Shown: positions 1-12,510 of the stretch, in pieces
How the letters are laid out: every line of letters begins with the position of its first letter
Position numbering within the stretch: the first letter of the stretch is position 1
Assembly: GCA_029582155.1 (NCBI GenBank)
Contig: CM055899.1
Coordinates: 55,819,853-55,883,852 of the forward strand
Reading direction: 5' to 3'
Length of the DNA: 64,000 nucleotides
From: Panopea generosa
Taxonomy: Eukaryota; Mollusca; Bivalvia; Adapedonta; Hiatellidae
Program-made: the position numbers and the translations under genes
The notes under the pieces: generated by a model
Database searches by the model: none
Told to the model about the DNA's origin: nothing
Seen by the model: only the letters and a program-made list of their open reading frames with translations

Positions 1-1840
1 TGATGTATTATTTATTGACTACAGCACATCCTATAAACATTTACTTACTTTATGTGAATGTAAAGCTCCATAATATAGTGTGTCGATATTACGATTAATC
101 TGTATTTATCTTTATGTCATTACTGAAACTACTGCAAACTGAAGTTTGTTATTATACTACTAATATTCAATATTGAATTACTTATATTGTTAATGCTACT
201 ATAGCTAAGTTGTTTTATTAATGTGAATTTGATATTTTAGATACATGTTTCAAAATATATGTTACAGTTTCGTGGGTTTATAATTTGCATTTTTTTATAC
301 AATATGTAAAAACAGAAAACACGATTTTAAAGATGACATTTCAAAATTTTATTACATTTGAAATATGTCAATTTTGCTTGAAAAATGAGATGTTAGTCAG
401 AAATTTCATAAAATTTAATTTTCAGATGATGTGTTCCAAGTGACGTCCGTTTTGATGAATAACGACGTATAATCCACGTTTCTATTTCATGGTGTTAATA
501 CATTATTCTATAGCATTGCTAGTCTTAAAAAGAATACAGTCAAATCTGTATAGGTGGTCACCTCTATTAAGCAGCCACTTGTCTAAAGCAGTCACATTCG
601 CTATTTCCCATTTTTATGTTTTCAGAGCAAATTCATCTGTATTAAGCAACAGCCTGTCTTAAAAAGTTTTGCTCCTTCCTTTGACTGGCTGCTAAAGATA
701 GGTTGGACTGTAGTTACAACGGACTCTGTTAAGTTATAAAACATATTCAACCATTTTTGATCATGATTAAACAACAGCAAAAAAGGCATATGCATTATAC
801 TATTGATTAATGTACAAATAGTTTGCGCTTTTAACAAACGAGACAGATTAAAGTGCAAAGACAGACAAACTGTTTATATAGGAAACACTTTTAACGCATG
901 AATTAGGAAAACAGAAAACAAAGCAACGATATAAACATAAAAGATGAAAAGGAAGAAGAACTCAATGAAAAAATGACTATTAAAATTAGATATGAGCCAA
1001 AAACAAATATTTTTTTTATTAGAATCGGAAACAGAAGACATATATATCATTAGAGAAAGAGATGCACAAATCAGACCAAGAATAAACTATATTGTTAACG
1101 GAGAAAAAAACAACAACTATGTTTTAGGCTTAGAAAACTCACAACAAACGTGAACAGTCATGCGTTCCCTAAGGTTTAATTACTAGATTAAAATCAGAAT
1201 AATATAAATACACTGATGTTAAATGTTCAATTTTCTGTTGAGCGGTACACTCGAAAATAAGGGTTGAACTATATTTATTGGTAATCATTTGAGAAGCGAT
1301 AGAAATGAGTGATCCAGCTTCCTTCTTTAAAACGTTCCAAATGAAATGGATTAAAATTCTAATTAATAGTAAAGAAGCGAATTGGAAATTTTACTAATAT
1401 AGTGTTATGTACCTTTGGAGATACATGTTACTACTCAATATATGATATGAATATAATTATATGGTTTTAAAACAATGCACGTTGTCACCAAACAATAGCC
1501 TACTTTAAAACTGTTAGATTCAATTAAAGCATACAGTAATTACCTTAATACAGATTTTAAAACAGGTAAACTGGGGGAACAAGGAATTCAAATAAACGAT
1601 AAACATAATGTTTAATTTGCAATAATTCGATACAATCAAAATTTATATTTACAAACGATACCATTAACATAGATCATAATTAAGGTGAATTTATCTATCA
1701 AACTGGATATTCCAATTGCGTACAGTTAAATTAGTAATAGATGCACAAAAACAATGGAAAGTATAGTAAATTCAGAGGAAGCAAACCATTCAATATGTTA
1801 AAAATAGAAGATGATATCAATATTCATTAATACAGTGTTC
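1..1840. other. AT-rich intergenic stretch
   Basis: No gene, RNA or repeat is recognisable except the short broken coding remnant listed separately at 907-1153. Base composition is strongly AT-rich with many short A and T runs. Confidence 0.5.
907..1153 (+). pseudogene. Possible short coding remnant with frameshift at a T run
   Basis: From 907 a frame without stops gives a charged peptide (including EKEEELNEKMTIKIRYEPK). Around the T run at 1010-1017 the protein-like reading moves to another frame (LLESETEDIYIIRERDAQ...) and ends at the TGA at 1151. Together they would give about 80 residues rich in E, K, N and I. No family is recognised. A one-base error or mutation in the T run would explain the shift. 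AT-rich DNA can give such readings by chance, so this is a weak call; it could be an exon or a mobile-element fragment. Confidence 0.25.
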
Positions 1841-2036
1841 ATAGGTGGAGTGCTTGGTCCAGTGGTAGAGAACAAAACACAGAATCTGAGGGTCTTGGGT
1901 CTTGGGTTCGATTCCCCTATACGGCCGTTTGTAGAGTCCTTGAGCAAGCTACTTTTTCTGAATATGCTAACTACTGGTTCTACCCGGGAAAGCTTCGAGC
2001 GTGATTTATATCATTTGTAAGAATTAGTTTAAAAGT
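1841..2036 (+). mobile_element. tRNA-derived SINE
   Basis: A tRNA-like head carries an A-box-like TGGTCCAGTGGTAGAG at 1855-1870 and a B-box GGTTCGATTCC at 1905-1915, the two parts of an internal RNA polymerase III promoter. A tail follows with ACTGGTTCTACCCGGGAA and TTCGAGCGTGA, which is also present in the SINE at 14321-14510. Two copies sharing head and tail show a dispersed family rather than a true tRNA gene. The 24-bp minisatellite starts directly downstream. Confidence 0.75.
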
Positions 2037-2040
2037 AAAC

Positions 2041-4200
2041 AAACATACTCAAAATTGAAAGTTAATGCATACTCAAGATGATAAAGTGCATACATACTCA
2101 AGATTGAACGTTAATACATACTCAAGATGAAAAGTTTATACATACTCAAGATGGAAAGTTAATACATACTCAAGATGAAAAGTTAATATATACTCAAGAA
2201 GGAAGGTTCATACTTACTTAAGATGGAAAGTTCACGATGGAAATGTCATACATATTCAAGATGAAAGATTCATACTTACTCAAGATTGAAAATTCATGCT
2301 AACTCAAGATGAAAAGTTAATACATATTCAAGATGGAAAGTTCATACATATTCAAGATAAAAAATTCATTAATACTCAATGTATCATACATAATCAATAA
2401 AAAAATCCATACGTACTCAAGAATTAAAGTTAAAACATACTCAAGATGAAAAGTCCATATATACCCAAGATTTAAAGTTAATATATACTCAAAAAAAGGT
2501 CATCATTACTCAAGATGAAAAGTTCATACATACTTAAGATGGAAAGGTTATACATATTCAAAATGGAAATTTCGTACATACTCCAGGTTTAAAGGTAATG
2601 CATACTCAAAACAAAAAAAAAATCATATATATTCAAGATGAAAAGGTCGTACACACTCAGGATGAAACGTTCATATATACTCAAGACGGAAATTTCATAC
2701 ATTCTCAAGATTTATAGTTAATACATATTCAAGATGAAAAGTTCATACATACTCAAGATTTAAAGTTAATACTTAAAATGAAACATTCATACATACCCAA
2801 CATGAAAAGTTCATACATACTCAAGATTTATAGTTAATACATATTCAAGATGAAAAGTTCATACATACTCAAGATTTAATGTTAATACTTAAAATGAAAA
2901 AATCATACATATCCAACATGATAAGGTCATATATACTCATGAAGTACAGTTCATATTTACTCAAGATGAAAATTTCAAACGTACTAAAGATGAAAAGGTC
3001 ATACCAACTCAAGATGGAAAGTTAATATACTCAAGACGAAAATTTCTAACAAACTACGGATGATTAGATCATACTTACTCCAGATGGACAGTTCATACTT
3101 ACTCAAGGTGAAATTTCAAACATACTCAAGATGATTAAGTCATATATACTCAAGATGAACAGTTCATATTTACTCAAGATGAAAAGTTCAAGCATATTCA
3201 AGATGATCAGGTCATACTTACTCCAGATGGACATTTCATACTTACTCAAGATGAAAATTTCAAACGTACTAAAGATGAAAAGGTCATACCTACTCAAGAT
3301 GGAAAGTTAATATACTCAAGACGAAAATTTCAAACATACTCAAAATAATTATGTCATACTTACTCCAGATGGACAGTTCATACTTCCTCAAGGTGAACAT
3401 TTTAAACATACTCAAGATTGAGACGATATACGAACTCAGATGAAAAGTTAAAATATATTTAAGATGAAGAGGTCATACCTACTCAAAATTGAAAGTCCAT
3501 ACATACTCAAATGGAAAGTTCACACATACTCAAGAGGGACAGTTCACATACATATTCAAAATGAAAAATTCATACATACTCAAGATTTAAAGTGAATACA
3601 TACTCAAAATGAAAAGTTCATACATATTCAAGATGGTAAGTTCATATTGACTTAATACGATAAGTTCACACAAACATTCACGATGGAATGTTTATACACA
3701 CTAAAGACACACAGTTAATACATACCAAGATGGAATGTTCATACATACTCAAGATGAAAAGTTCATACATATTCAAGATGGTAAGTTCATATTGACTTAA
3801 TATGGTAATTTCACACACTCATTCACGATGGAATGTTTATACACACTAAAGATTGACAGTTAATACATACTCAAGATGGAAAGTTCATACATACTCAAGA
3901 TGGAAAGTTCAATCATATTCAAGATGGAAAGGTTGTGCATACTCAATATGGAAATTCCATATTTACTTAGTATGAAAAGTTTAACCATATTTAAAATGGA
4001 AAGGTGATACATACTCAAGATGGAATGTTCATACTTACTCAAGATGAAAATTTCAAACATACTCTAGATGGAAAGAGCATACTTACCCAAGATGAAAAGT
4101 TCCTACATACTCAAGATGGAAAGTTCAAACGTAATCAAGATGAGAAGGTCATACACACGCAAGATGGAAAAGTCATAATACTCAAGATGGAAAGGTAATT
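2041..4200. repeat. 24-bp minisatellite array
   Basis: About 90 degenerate copies of a 24-bp unit close to CATACTCAAGATGGAAAGTT plus four bases. The period is a multiple of three, so short 8-residue periodic readings are open on both strands (for example HTQDGKF on plus and LSKYELFI on minus). They are side effects of the period and not evidence of a gene. Copies vary by substitution and small deletion throughout. The array abuts the SINE at 1841-2036. Confidence 0.9.
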
Positions 4201-5224
4201 GTATTGTAAACAAATACTAAAGAATTACAAATGTAATTGATTAACCTTACATCTGCTAAGAAAACATCCACATTTAATTGGGAGACTCAATATATATGAA
4301 GAACTATTCTCAATGTAAATGATAATATGATTAAGCAATGCGAACATAAACTTTATCTTAGTATATTTTCTCAACATAGAATCAATATACATGCAGAATA
4401 ACTCAAACATAATTGTGCAATGTACTCGGTGACAAGAACTACCTACATATCTTTGTATCGACTGACAAGAAATAGAATCTCTCTGGATTAATATAATAAC
4501 TAATGTATTTAAATATTTAGGCGAGTCATAGCAACAAATCTATAGTTTTGAGAGACGACAGACAAGTCACAGATTACAGAAGGAAACTAAATATTATTGA
4601 GAGACAAATTATAAAATATATCCCTCAATAAATATTAGTTTACTTATCTTACTCCTGTTTTGCATGTCCTTCAGTTAATATTGTTTAGCTTCTCTCATAT
4701 CTATATTGTATGTATCTAAATAAAATAAGGTTATTTTACAGTGTTTTGTACAATATGTACGACTACAATATATTTTCAAATTGTACAAAACACTGTTAAA
4801 TGATCTTTTCATTCTAGACTCAATCTAAAATATAATTTTATCAAAAGAGTAAAGAAAAATCAAGATCCTTCTTAATAAACCGCGAGTTTAAAGCGACAGA
4901 CGAAGGATGTTGCAGTGATAAATATTCGGATTTCCTCAATGTCATCGTAATGCGGAATATTTTGTCAGTTGTTTGTTTTTATAGTTGAAATTTTACTTAA
5001 TTTATTTCCTTTTATTTATCGCCATCTTGAATTTTGAGGTATACAATATTAAAATGATGGATCCAATAAACTTTTACATATTCCATGGTCACGTGGTAAT
5101 AGCTGATGGAGGTGATTTGCTATTCTTTACATGTATAGGATACTAATTAATATACTACTGGTATAAATGTATTGTCAATTTCACGATGAATATCATTTTA
5201 CTGCCTGTATCTCTGTCTTATCGA
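4201..5224. other. AT-rich spacer with a small hairpin
   Basis: Unique AT-rich DNA between two minisatellites. The only structure seen is the hairpin at 4738-4796. No gene is supported. Confidence 0.45.
4738..4796. repeat. Perfect 17-bp inverted repeat (hairpin)
   Basis: ACAGTGTTTTGTACAAT at 4738-4754 is repeated in inverted orientation at 4780-4796 with a 25-base loop. TA-containing bases lie on both sides, so it could be the residue of a very short Tc1/mariner-type miniature element. The length is too small to classify. Confidence 0.6.
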
Positions 5225-8200
5225 CCCTTCAGTAATTATTAATATCATGTTCCTATGTCTGTAGTGCCATTCCCGAAATAATTATAGTTTTAATGATCTG
5301 ATCTCTGTTCTATCTGTTCTTAGTTATTATTGTTTAACTGGATGTATCTATGTATTGTCTATTCAGCAATGATTAATGTCTAGATCTCAATAATTATAGT
5401 TGTATGCTCTTGTCTCTGTCCTGTCTGTTCTTAGTTATTATTGTTTAACTGGATGTATCTATGTATTGTCTTTTCAGCAATGATACATGTCTAGATCTCA
5501 ATAATTATAGTTTTATGCTCTTGTCTCTGTCCGGTCTGCCAATCAACAATAATTGATTTGATGCTTATATCTCTGTTTTGTGCGTTCCTAAAATATATTG
5601 TTTTGTTGCTTTCATGCCTCTGTATATATGCTGTATGTCCTTCAACGATAATTGTTTTTTTATGTTTTATCTGTTTTGTTTGTCCCTCAATATTACTTAG
5701 TGTTGTTATGGTCTTATCTCGGTTTTGTTTGTACCTCAATATTACTTAGTGTTTTATGGTCGTATTTCTGTTTTGTTTGTCCCTTAATAATACTTAGTGT
5801 TTTTATGGTCTTATCTCGGTTTTGTTTGTCCCTCAATATTACTTAGTGTTTTTATGGTCTTATCTCGGTTTTGTTTATACCTCAATAATACTTAGTGTTT
5901 TATGGTCGTATTTCTGTTGTGTTTGTCCTTCAGTGATACATATTGTTTTTATGGTCTTATCTCGGTTTTGTTTATACCTCAATAATACTTAGTGTTTTAT
6001 GGTCTTATTTCTGTTGTGTTTGTCCCTCAATAACACTTATTGTTTTTATGGTATTATCTCTGTTGTGTTTATCCCTCAATGACACTTATTGTTTTTATGG
6101 TATTATCTCTGTTGGGTTTATCCCTCGATAATACTTATTTTTATGGTCTTATATCTGTTGTGTTTATCCCTCAATAACACTTATTGTTTTTATGGTATTA
6201 TCTCTGTTGTGTTTATCCCTCAATGACACTTATTGTTTTTATGGTATTATCTCTGTTGTGTTTATCCCTCAATGACACTTATTGTTTTTATGGTCTTATA
6301 TCTGTTGTGTTTATCCCTCAATAACACTTATTGTTTTTATGGTATTATCTCTGTTGTGTTTATCCCTCAATGACACTTATTGTTTTTATGGTATTATCTC
6401 TGTTGGGTTTATCCCTCGATAATACTTATTTTTATGGTCTTATATCTGTTGTGTTTATCCCTCAATAACACTTATTGTTTTTATGGTATTATCTCTGTTG
6501 TGTTTATCCCTCAATGACACTTATTGTTTTTATGGTATTATCTCTGTTGTGTTTATCCCTCAATGACACTTATTGTTTTATGGTCATATCTCTGTTGTGT
6601 TTATCCCTCAATAACACTGTTTATTTTTATGGTATTATCTCTGTTGTATTTATCCCTCAATGACACTTATTGTTTTTATGGTCATATCTCTGTTGTGTTT
6701 ATCCCTCAATAACACTTATTGTTTTCATATGGTCATGTCTCTGTTGTGTTTGTCCCTGAATGATACTAATTGTTTTTATAGTCATATCTCTGTTGTGTTT
6801 GTCCCTCAATAACACTTATTGTTTTTATTGTCATATCACTGTTGTGATTGTCCTTCAATATTACTTAGTGTTTTTATGGTCATATCTCGGTTTTGTTTGT
6901 ACCTCAATAATACTAAGGGTTTTCAGGTCTAATCTCTGTTTTGTTTGTCCCTTAATAATACTTAGTGTTTTTATGGTCTTATCTCTGTTGGGTTTATCCC
7001 TCAATGATACTTATTATTTTTAAGGTCTTATCTCTGTTGTGTTGTCCCTCAATAAAACGTATTGTTTGTATGGTCTTATCTCTGTTGTGTTTAGCTCTCA
7101 ATCATACTTATTGTCTTTATGGTCTTATCTCTGTTGTGTTTGTCCCTCAATGATACTTATTATTTTTATGGTCTTATTTCTGTTGTGTTGTCCCTCAATA
7201 TAACGTATTGTTTGTATGGTCTTATCTCTGTTGTGTTTAGCTCTCAATCATACTTATAGTTTTTATGGGTTTATCCTTGCCTTGTAATTTCCTCAATAAC
7301 TGAGTCTTTCAAACTGTTATATCAGCCTTGTTTGTCCTTAATAATTAACTATTGTTTTACGACTCTTAATTCTGCATTGTCTGTCCTCAATGAGTATTGT
7401 TATGGTGCTACCATATATATATATTGCCTGTACTTAATAAAACTATTAGATTCCTGCTTATCCCATGTTTTTTTCTGTTATTACCTTAGATTCGTTATGC
7501 TGCTCTTATTTCTGTTACGTGCGATCTCAACAACTATTGTTTGACTAATCATAGCTCTCGATAATTATTATTTTTCTACTCTAGTATAGTTCTTCATTCC
7601 CTCGATGCGTATTGCTTAGCTTCTCTTATATCTGTCTCTTTCTCTGTCTTTCGTCAATAATTATTACTTTCTCGCTTTAATCTTTGTAATGTATGTTCGT
7701 AAAATATAATGTACAGCTCTTATTTCTCTAAGTACATTTTTTAACTACATATATATCTCTCGTGCATATTTCTCAATATTTTTTTCTTTCCTGTCTGCCA
7801 GTCAATAATCAATATTTTGCTGACTGCTCTTACATCTGTCTTGTCTCTCCTAAATAAATTTTGTTTCATTACTAATATATCCTTATTGTCTATCCATTAA
7901 TAAGTTTTGTATTGTTGCTCTCATCGCTGTCTTGTCTGTCCAAAATAAAAACTTCATGCCATTTTTTTTTGTTTTAATCCTTGTCCTGCCCCTTTATCAT
8001 TACTACTTTCTATTATTATATCTGCATCTGTATTGCTTGTCCCATAATCATTATTTTTTCCGGCTCTCATCTTTGTATATCCCGACCCTCAATAATCATA
8101 TCTATACTGCTCTTCTCCCTGTATTGTCTGACTCTACAGCTTTTTTTCGTCCCTCTAATAGTATTATTATCCCAGTCTCGTCTCTTTCCTTTCCGTTCCA

Positions 8201-8430
8201 TAGTAATTGTATAGTAACTATAAACTGCTCTTATTTCTGTATTCCTCAATAATTATTGTAGAACAACTATATTTAACGAACAGACATGGCAGAGATTCGA
8301 GCAAGAAAGTAATAATTGTTTTGTTTCTCTTATCTCTGTCTTGCATATTCTTAACGTTTGTTTCTCTTATCTCTATTTAGTGTATGACCCTGAATAATTA
8401 TTGTTTCGTTGCTCTTGTTCCTATCTCATT
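5225..8430. repeat. 49-bp minisatellite array with higher-order structure
   Basis: The core (about 5640-7270) consists of 49-bp units built around GTCCCTCAATAATACTTA and GTTTTTATGGTCTTATCTC. Flanks (5225-5640 and 7270-8430) are increasingly degenerate copies of the same TC-rich pattern, with a roughly 110-bp duplicated block at about 5321 and 5431. Inside the core a six-unit block (about 291 bp), marked by the variant GTTGGGTTTATCCCTCGA, occurs at 6111 and 6402. Homogeneous centre and decayed edges are typical of arrays turned over by unequal exchange. Short open readings here are periodic and not genes. Confidence 0.9.
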
Positions 8431-8924
8431 TATCCACTAATACGTAAAGTTTTATCGCTCATTACCTTACACTTCATTTCAAGATTTCGACATATTGAAC
8501 GTGAAAAGATCCGTTCTGGTCGGAATCCCCATCTAAGATTTGTTTAAACACACATTATTACTTATGTTACAGAAACTAAACATCACGTGATCATACATAT
8601 TCATATATAACAAATTAACTAAAAAATTAAATAGCAAATTAATTTAAACAGAAGCTATAACAACATTAAATAACGTTCTCTCCATTAATCTTTTATTGCA
8701 GAGGAGATGCGGTGGAATCCTATATTTTCGGAGTGCTAAGACCGAGCTTTTTTCAAAATATCGTTTGCAAAATCATATAATTGCGAGATTCATATAAACG
8801 ACATAATACTGTGCATGGAATCTTTGCAAAGAGTTTATTCTTTACTCTGCTTTACTCTCTGGTTTGCCATTTATTCAAACCGTAAATATTACATAAAATG
8901 TAATGATGAATGTAGCCAAGCAAA

Positions 8925-9130
8925 AAATACAAAGTTCAACGTCTAAGAAAATTTAGATAGTAGAACAGACCTTCAACAGTTCAAAAGCGCAAATCATGCT
9001 TTTAAAAAAGGTGTATAAAAATGATAAATTTTTATTCCAACAGAAACTTCGTCAAAAACAAGAACCCAAAAATGTTTTGGAATACAATTAAAAGTTCAAA
9101 CGTTAAAGATAACGTCACTAGTACCATTGT
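8925..9130 (+). pseudogene. LINE ORF2 linker fragment (endonuclease-RT spacer)
   Basis: Adjacent frames encode peptides typical of the region between the endonuclease and reverse transcriptase of non-LTR elements: LQQFKSANHAFKKGV in one frame, then NFVKNKNPKMFWNTIKSS in another. The next part expected, SKKWFKHFQNLF, appears only at 10644 in the same orientation. This is therefore probably the upstream piece of the LINE at 10602-11945, split by about 1.5 kb of other DNA. Stops and frameshifts make it non-functional. Confidence 0.5.
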
Positions 9131-10601
9131 TTATTTTTACAAATTGGTTTAAATATATTTAAAGATTTCATGTCAATAATTATTTTCGAATGAGCTGTTT
9201 GTTGCATGTATATTTGTTAACTTTATCTCCAAATATTGCCATGACCACAATATCAACTTGTTTTACTTTTGATTTCATTTAAACATGGTACATGTTATAT
9301 TATATATTACAGGGTGATCTGAATAAATGTCATAAAAGACATTTGATCATAAGCATGTTTCTGACATAAGCATATACTGATATATCGGTAAGGATCAGCT
9401 TGTACGTTTTGTCTGAGCCGATATCTCAATATATGGTGTCTATTTAATGTTTTATAATCCCTTGAAAATGTATTGTTTGCTTGTACAATCAAACACCTCC
9501 CCGTTTTACTTTAATTGATAACTAATAATTACTCTTGATACCTATTCTCATACTCTGTTTACATTGTACGTGCTACTTGGTTAGTTAAACATGTGTATGA
9601 TTTTGTTTTGTTTTTAGGTTCCCATTTTCATACAATTAATAATTGTGTAATAATACCAATTCAATTTCATTTCAATTGTATTGGCAAACTATCAGCAAAC
9701 ATATGCCTTTGGCCATTTACAATATTTTTAAATCATATGGCAAAGACATGACAATTACATATTACAATCAATACATTTTGAATTGTTTAAGTATCATAGT
9801 ATATATAACATAGATAACATAGATAAGAAACAGTAAAAAAACTGTAATACATAAAAATGCACACTGCCACGCGAGCATATACTCATTTTTTTCTACTTTT
9901 TTTAAGCAATACAACGAAATATACCAATGCATTAGACCGCATAGTGTATCACGTTATTGGGTGCATCATACATGACCCATTCATGCATAATTACTGCAGC
10001 GCTGTGTGGTTATATAATTTATCTGTGGATTATTTCTAGAAGTCATAATTATTATTAGTAATTTATTTTTGGTCATCTTTATTTGTGCACGCCCTTGCCA
10101 TTCGCAACCCTGTGTTTTAATCAAATTATTGCTATATCAGGTCATGAATATTGATAATGAACAATTATTTCAAGCATTTCCCCCGTTTAGTTTTGATCCC
10201 GTACTAGGAAACAGTTTATTTCTAGAAGTCATGATTTATTTTGTATTTTTTGTTTTTGTAATTTTCAATTTTGTACTCGCATGTCGTTCGAACCCCTGTG
10301 TTTGTTTATTGTTTCACCGCATACATTCCTGTTCACTGCCACTTTTGTTCACATGTTTTTGTGTCCAATGGTCACTCTTCATTAGAAATGATTACACGAT
10401 ATATCCTTTTAGGTAATGGATAATTTAGGCCTTTGGAGAGCGACCATTGGACTTTATTATAACAGTAGACAGCGGACACCTAGATCGTATACCTTTCACA
10501 AGTACCCATTTATACAGTTTTTAATTACATCCAAACGTATAATACATCGTTTGATAAGTGATATTCGTACCGTTAGTACTTATATTTTACAGTGTGTTTA
10601 A
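9131..10601. other. DNA separating two LINE pieces, with a local duplication
   Basis: No gene is supported. A block near 10033-10125, containing TTTCTAGAAGTCAT and a segment ending CCCTGTGTTT, is repeated in diverged form near 10219-10310. The stretch at 9650-9790 resembles the AT-rich 3' tail of a retroelement but cannot be classified. Confidence 0.4.
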
Positions 10602-11945
10602 CCTTCAGTTTGCATTGATAACTGTTTTGCCAAATCTATCTCTAGCAAGAAGTGGTTTAAACATTTTCAAAATTTATTTAACACACAAACTACGGATTAT
10701 GGTACTAATAATTTCCCGAATATAACTCGTAATGTTGAAAATGAGTATCTTAATACAGATATAACTGACGATGAAAAAAGGGCCACAGGGCCCGATGGGG
10801 TGGGTATGCTTCTTTATAAACACACAGCTTTTCCCATATTACCATATTTAACTAAACTGTTTAATGATATGTTTTCAAGTGGAAATGTACCCGATGCATG
10901 GGGTGAAGGTATTATAACACCTATACACAAACATAGTTCCACATTAGACCCAAATAATTATAGGGGTATCTTATTGATAAAAGCTCTATGTAAAATATTT
11001 ACTTGTATTTTGAATAACAGATTGAAAATCTGGTGTGACGAAAACAGTATCATTGATGAATCTCAGGCAGGTTTTCGAAAAGGTTACTCAACCATAGATA
11101 ATATATTTAGTTTAATGTCAATATCTCAGAAATACTTATCGAATCCGAGAGGTAGACTTTAATGTATTTGCATAGATTTTTCGAAAGCTTTTGACTCCAT
11201 TCATCACAATAGTTTATTGGATGCGATGAAAAGGAAACGTATAGATGGCCAAATATTAGCTGTGTTCCAATCAATGTACAGTAAACTTATATTATGTGTG
11301 AGGATTGGTCATGGGCTTTCAGACTTTTTTTAATGTAACATCGGAACAAGGTAAGGTTGTAAATGCAGTCCTATTATATTTTGCCTGTTCATAAATGATC
11401 TTATAGATTATTTAAAAAATACTTTTAGTCAAGGAATATATGTAACAGAAGACATGTGCAACCTCTACGCTCTTTTTTACGCTGATGATGTTTCTAATTT
11501 TAGTGAAACAGTTATCCAATTACAACGGCATATCAACTGTATATCTAATGTTTGTGATTCAGTCCACATGAAAATCAATTTAGATAAAACTAAAATAATA
11601 GTCTTTAAAAATGGGGGTGCTTTAAGAAACTACGAAAAATGTTATTTCAAACAAAAGCTTATTGAGGTTGTTTCTATGTACACATATTTAGGCATTTATA
11701 TGACACCAAAACTTGTGGACTAAGACACATGAATATGCATCGAAACAAGCCCTAAAATGTATTGCATGTATATTTAAATATTAGCATAATTCTGAACAGT
11801 TTAGCCAGAAGGATATTTTCAAATTATTTGATAGCATGGTCAAGCCCATTTTATGCTACGGTGCAGAAATATAGGGGTATCCGTTTATTGATAAGCTGGA
11901 AAAAGTTCATTTAAAATTTTGCTGACAATACTGTTCTTTTCCTCA
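10602..11945 (+). pseudogene. Non-LTR retrotransposon reverse transcriptase (jockey/I-like), broken
   Basis: One frame from 10602 to 11723 reads through a reverse transcriptase. It contains SKKWFKHFQNLF (about 10644), ATGPDGVGMLL, a PIHK..DPNNYRGI segment, ESQAGFRKGYS, IDFSKAFDSIHH (motif A with the first catalytic Asp), and FYADDV at 11475-11489 (motif C with both Asp present), followed by KTKIIVFKNGG. In-frame TAA stops lie at 11160-11162, 11331-11333 and 11352-11354. A +1 shift near 11716 leads to the C-terminal tail (VKPILCYGAE, KVHLKFC) with three further stops. The VKPI.CYG.E...VH.KFC tail is typical of jockey/I-type LINEs, but the clade is not certain. No endonuclease is seen. The element is dead. 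Confidence 0.85.
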
Positions 11946-11994
11946 ACAGACAGCTTGATTTTAGAAATCCAAAGATTTATTATTGTGACGTGAC

Positions 11995-12170
11995 ATGAAA
12001 AATGAAGTGTCTATCGGCACGACGATCGTGCCCATTTTTTTGTCCTATCCGCACAACAGTCGTGCCCGTTATTGTTTTTATTCGCACGACGGTCGTGCAC
12101 ATTACTGCCCTTACCCACACGACAGTAATGCCGATATTGTTTCTTATTGGCAGGACAGGGGTGCTCGACA
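11995..12170. repeat. 34-35 bp minisatellite of palindromic units
   Basis: Four to five units spaced about 34-35 bp apart, each carrying a short palindrome of the form GCACGAC-N-GTCGTGC (at about 12018, 12052, 12086 and, degenerate, 12121). A further copy, ACACGACGGTCGTGAC, lies at about 13332 in a context that also matches in inverted orientation. Confidence 0.6.
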
Positions 12171-12450
12171 AGGGAAGTAAGTCACGGCAGATAGTCAAGC
12201 GGTGTAAGTATATATCCGGGCATTTTCCAGCATTTTCAAAATTAGTTTGAGAGTGATAGGATCTGACACTTGTCCTTTCATACAGAATTTTATTAAATGT
12301 GTTCAAAACTTTTCTTGGACGAGTTAAATGAAATGCTGAAGTTGTATAAATATGCAAATCAATACAAAGGTCCGGTAAATCGGCATTCTTTCAAAGACGT
12401 TCAAGAATGTATTACACATAGTAAACACGGGTTGATATGTGATAAACATG

Positions 12451-12510
12451 AATAAAAGAGAGAGTTGAGAGGGAGACAGAGAGGAAGAGAGAAAGAAAGG
12501 GAGAAATTGT
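12451..12510. repeat. GA-rich low-complexity tract
   Basis: About 60 bases of almost pure purine built from GAGA, GGGAGA and AAAGAAA blocks. It is simple sequence and no function is visible. Confidence 0.8.

Noticed and set aside
3103-4198. Open frames with 8-residue repeats on both strands
   Set aside because: By-products of the 24-bp tandem unit.
5558-7153. Several overlapping hydrophobic open frames
   Set aside because: They are periodic readings of the 49-bp minisatellite without starts, splice sites or family likeness.
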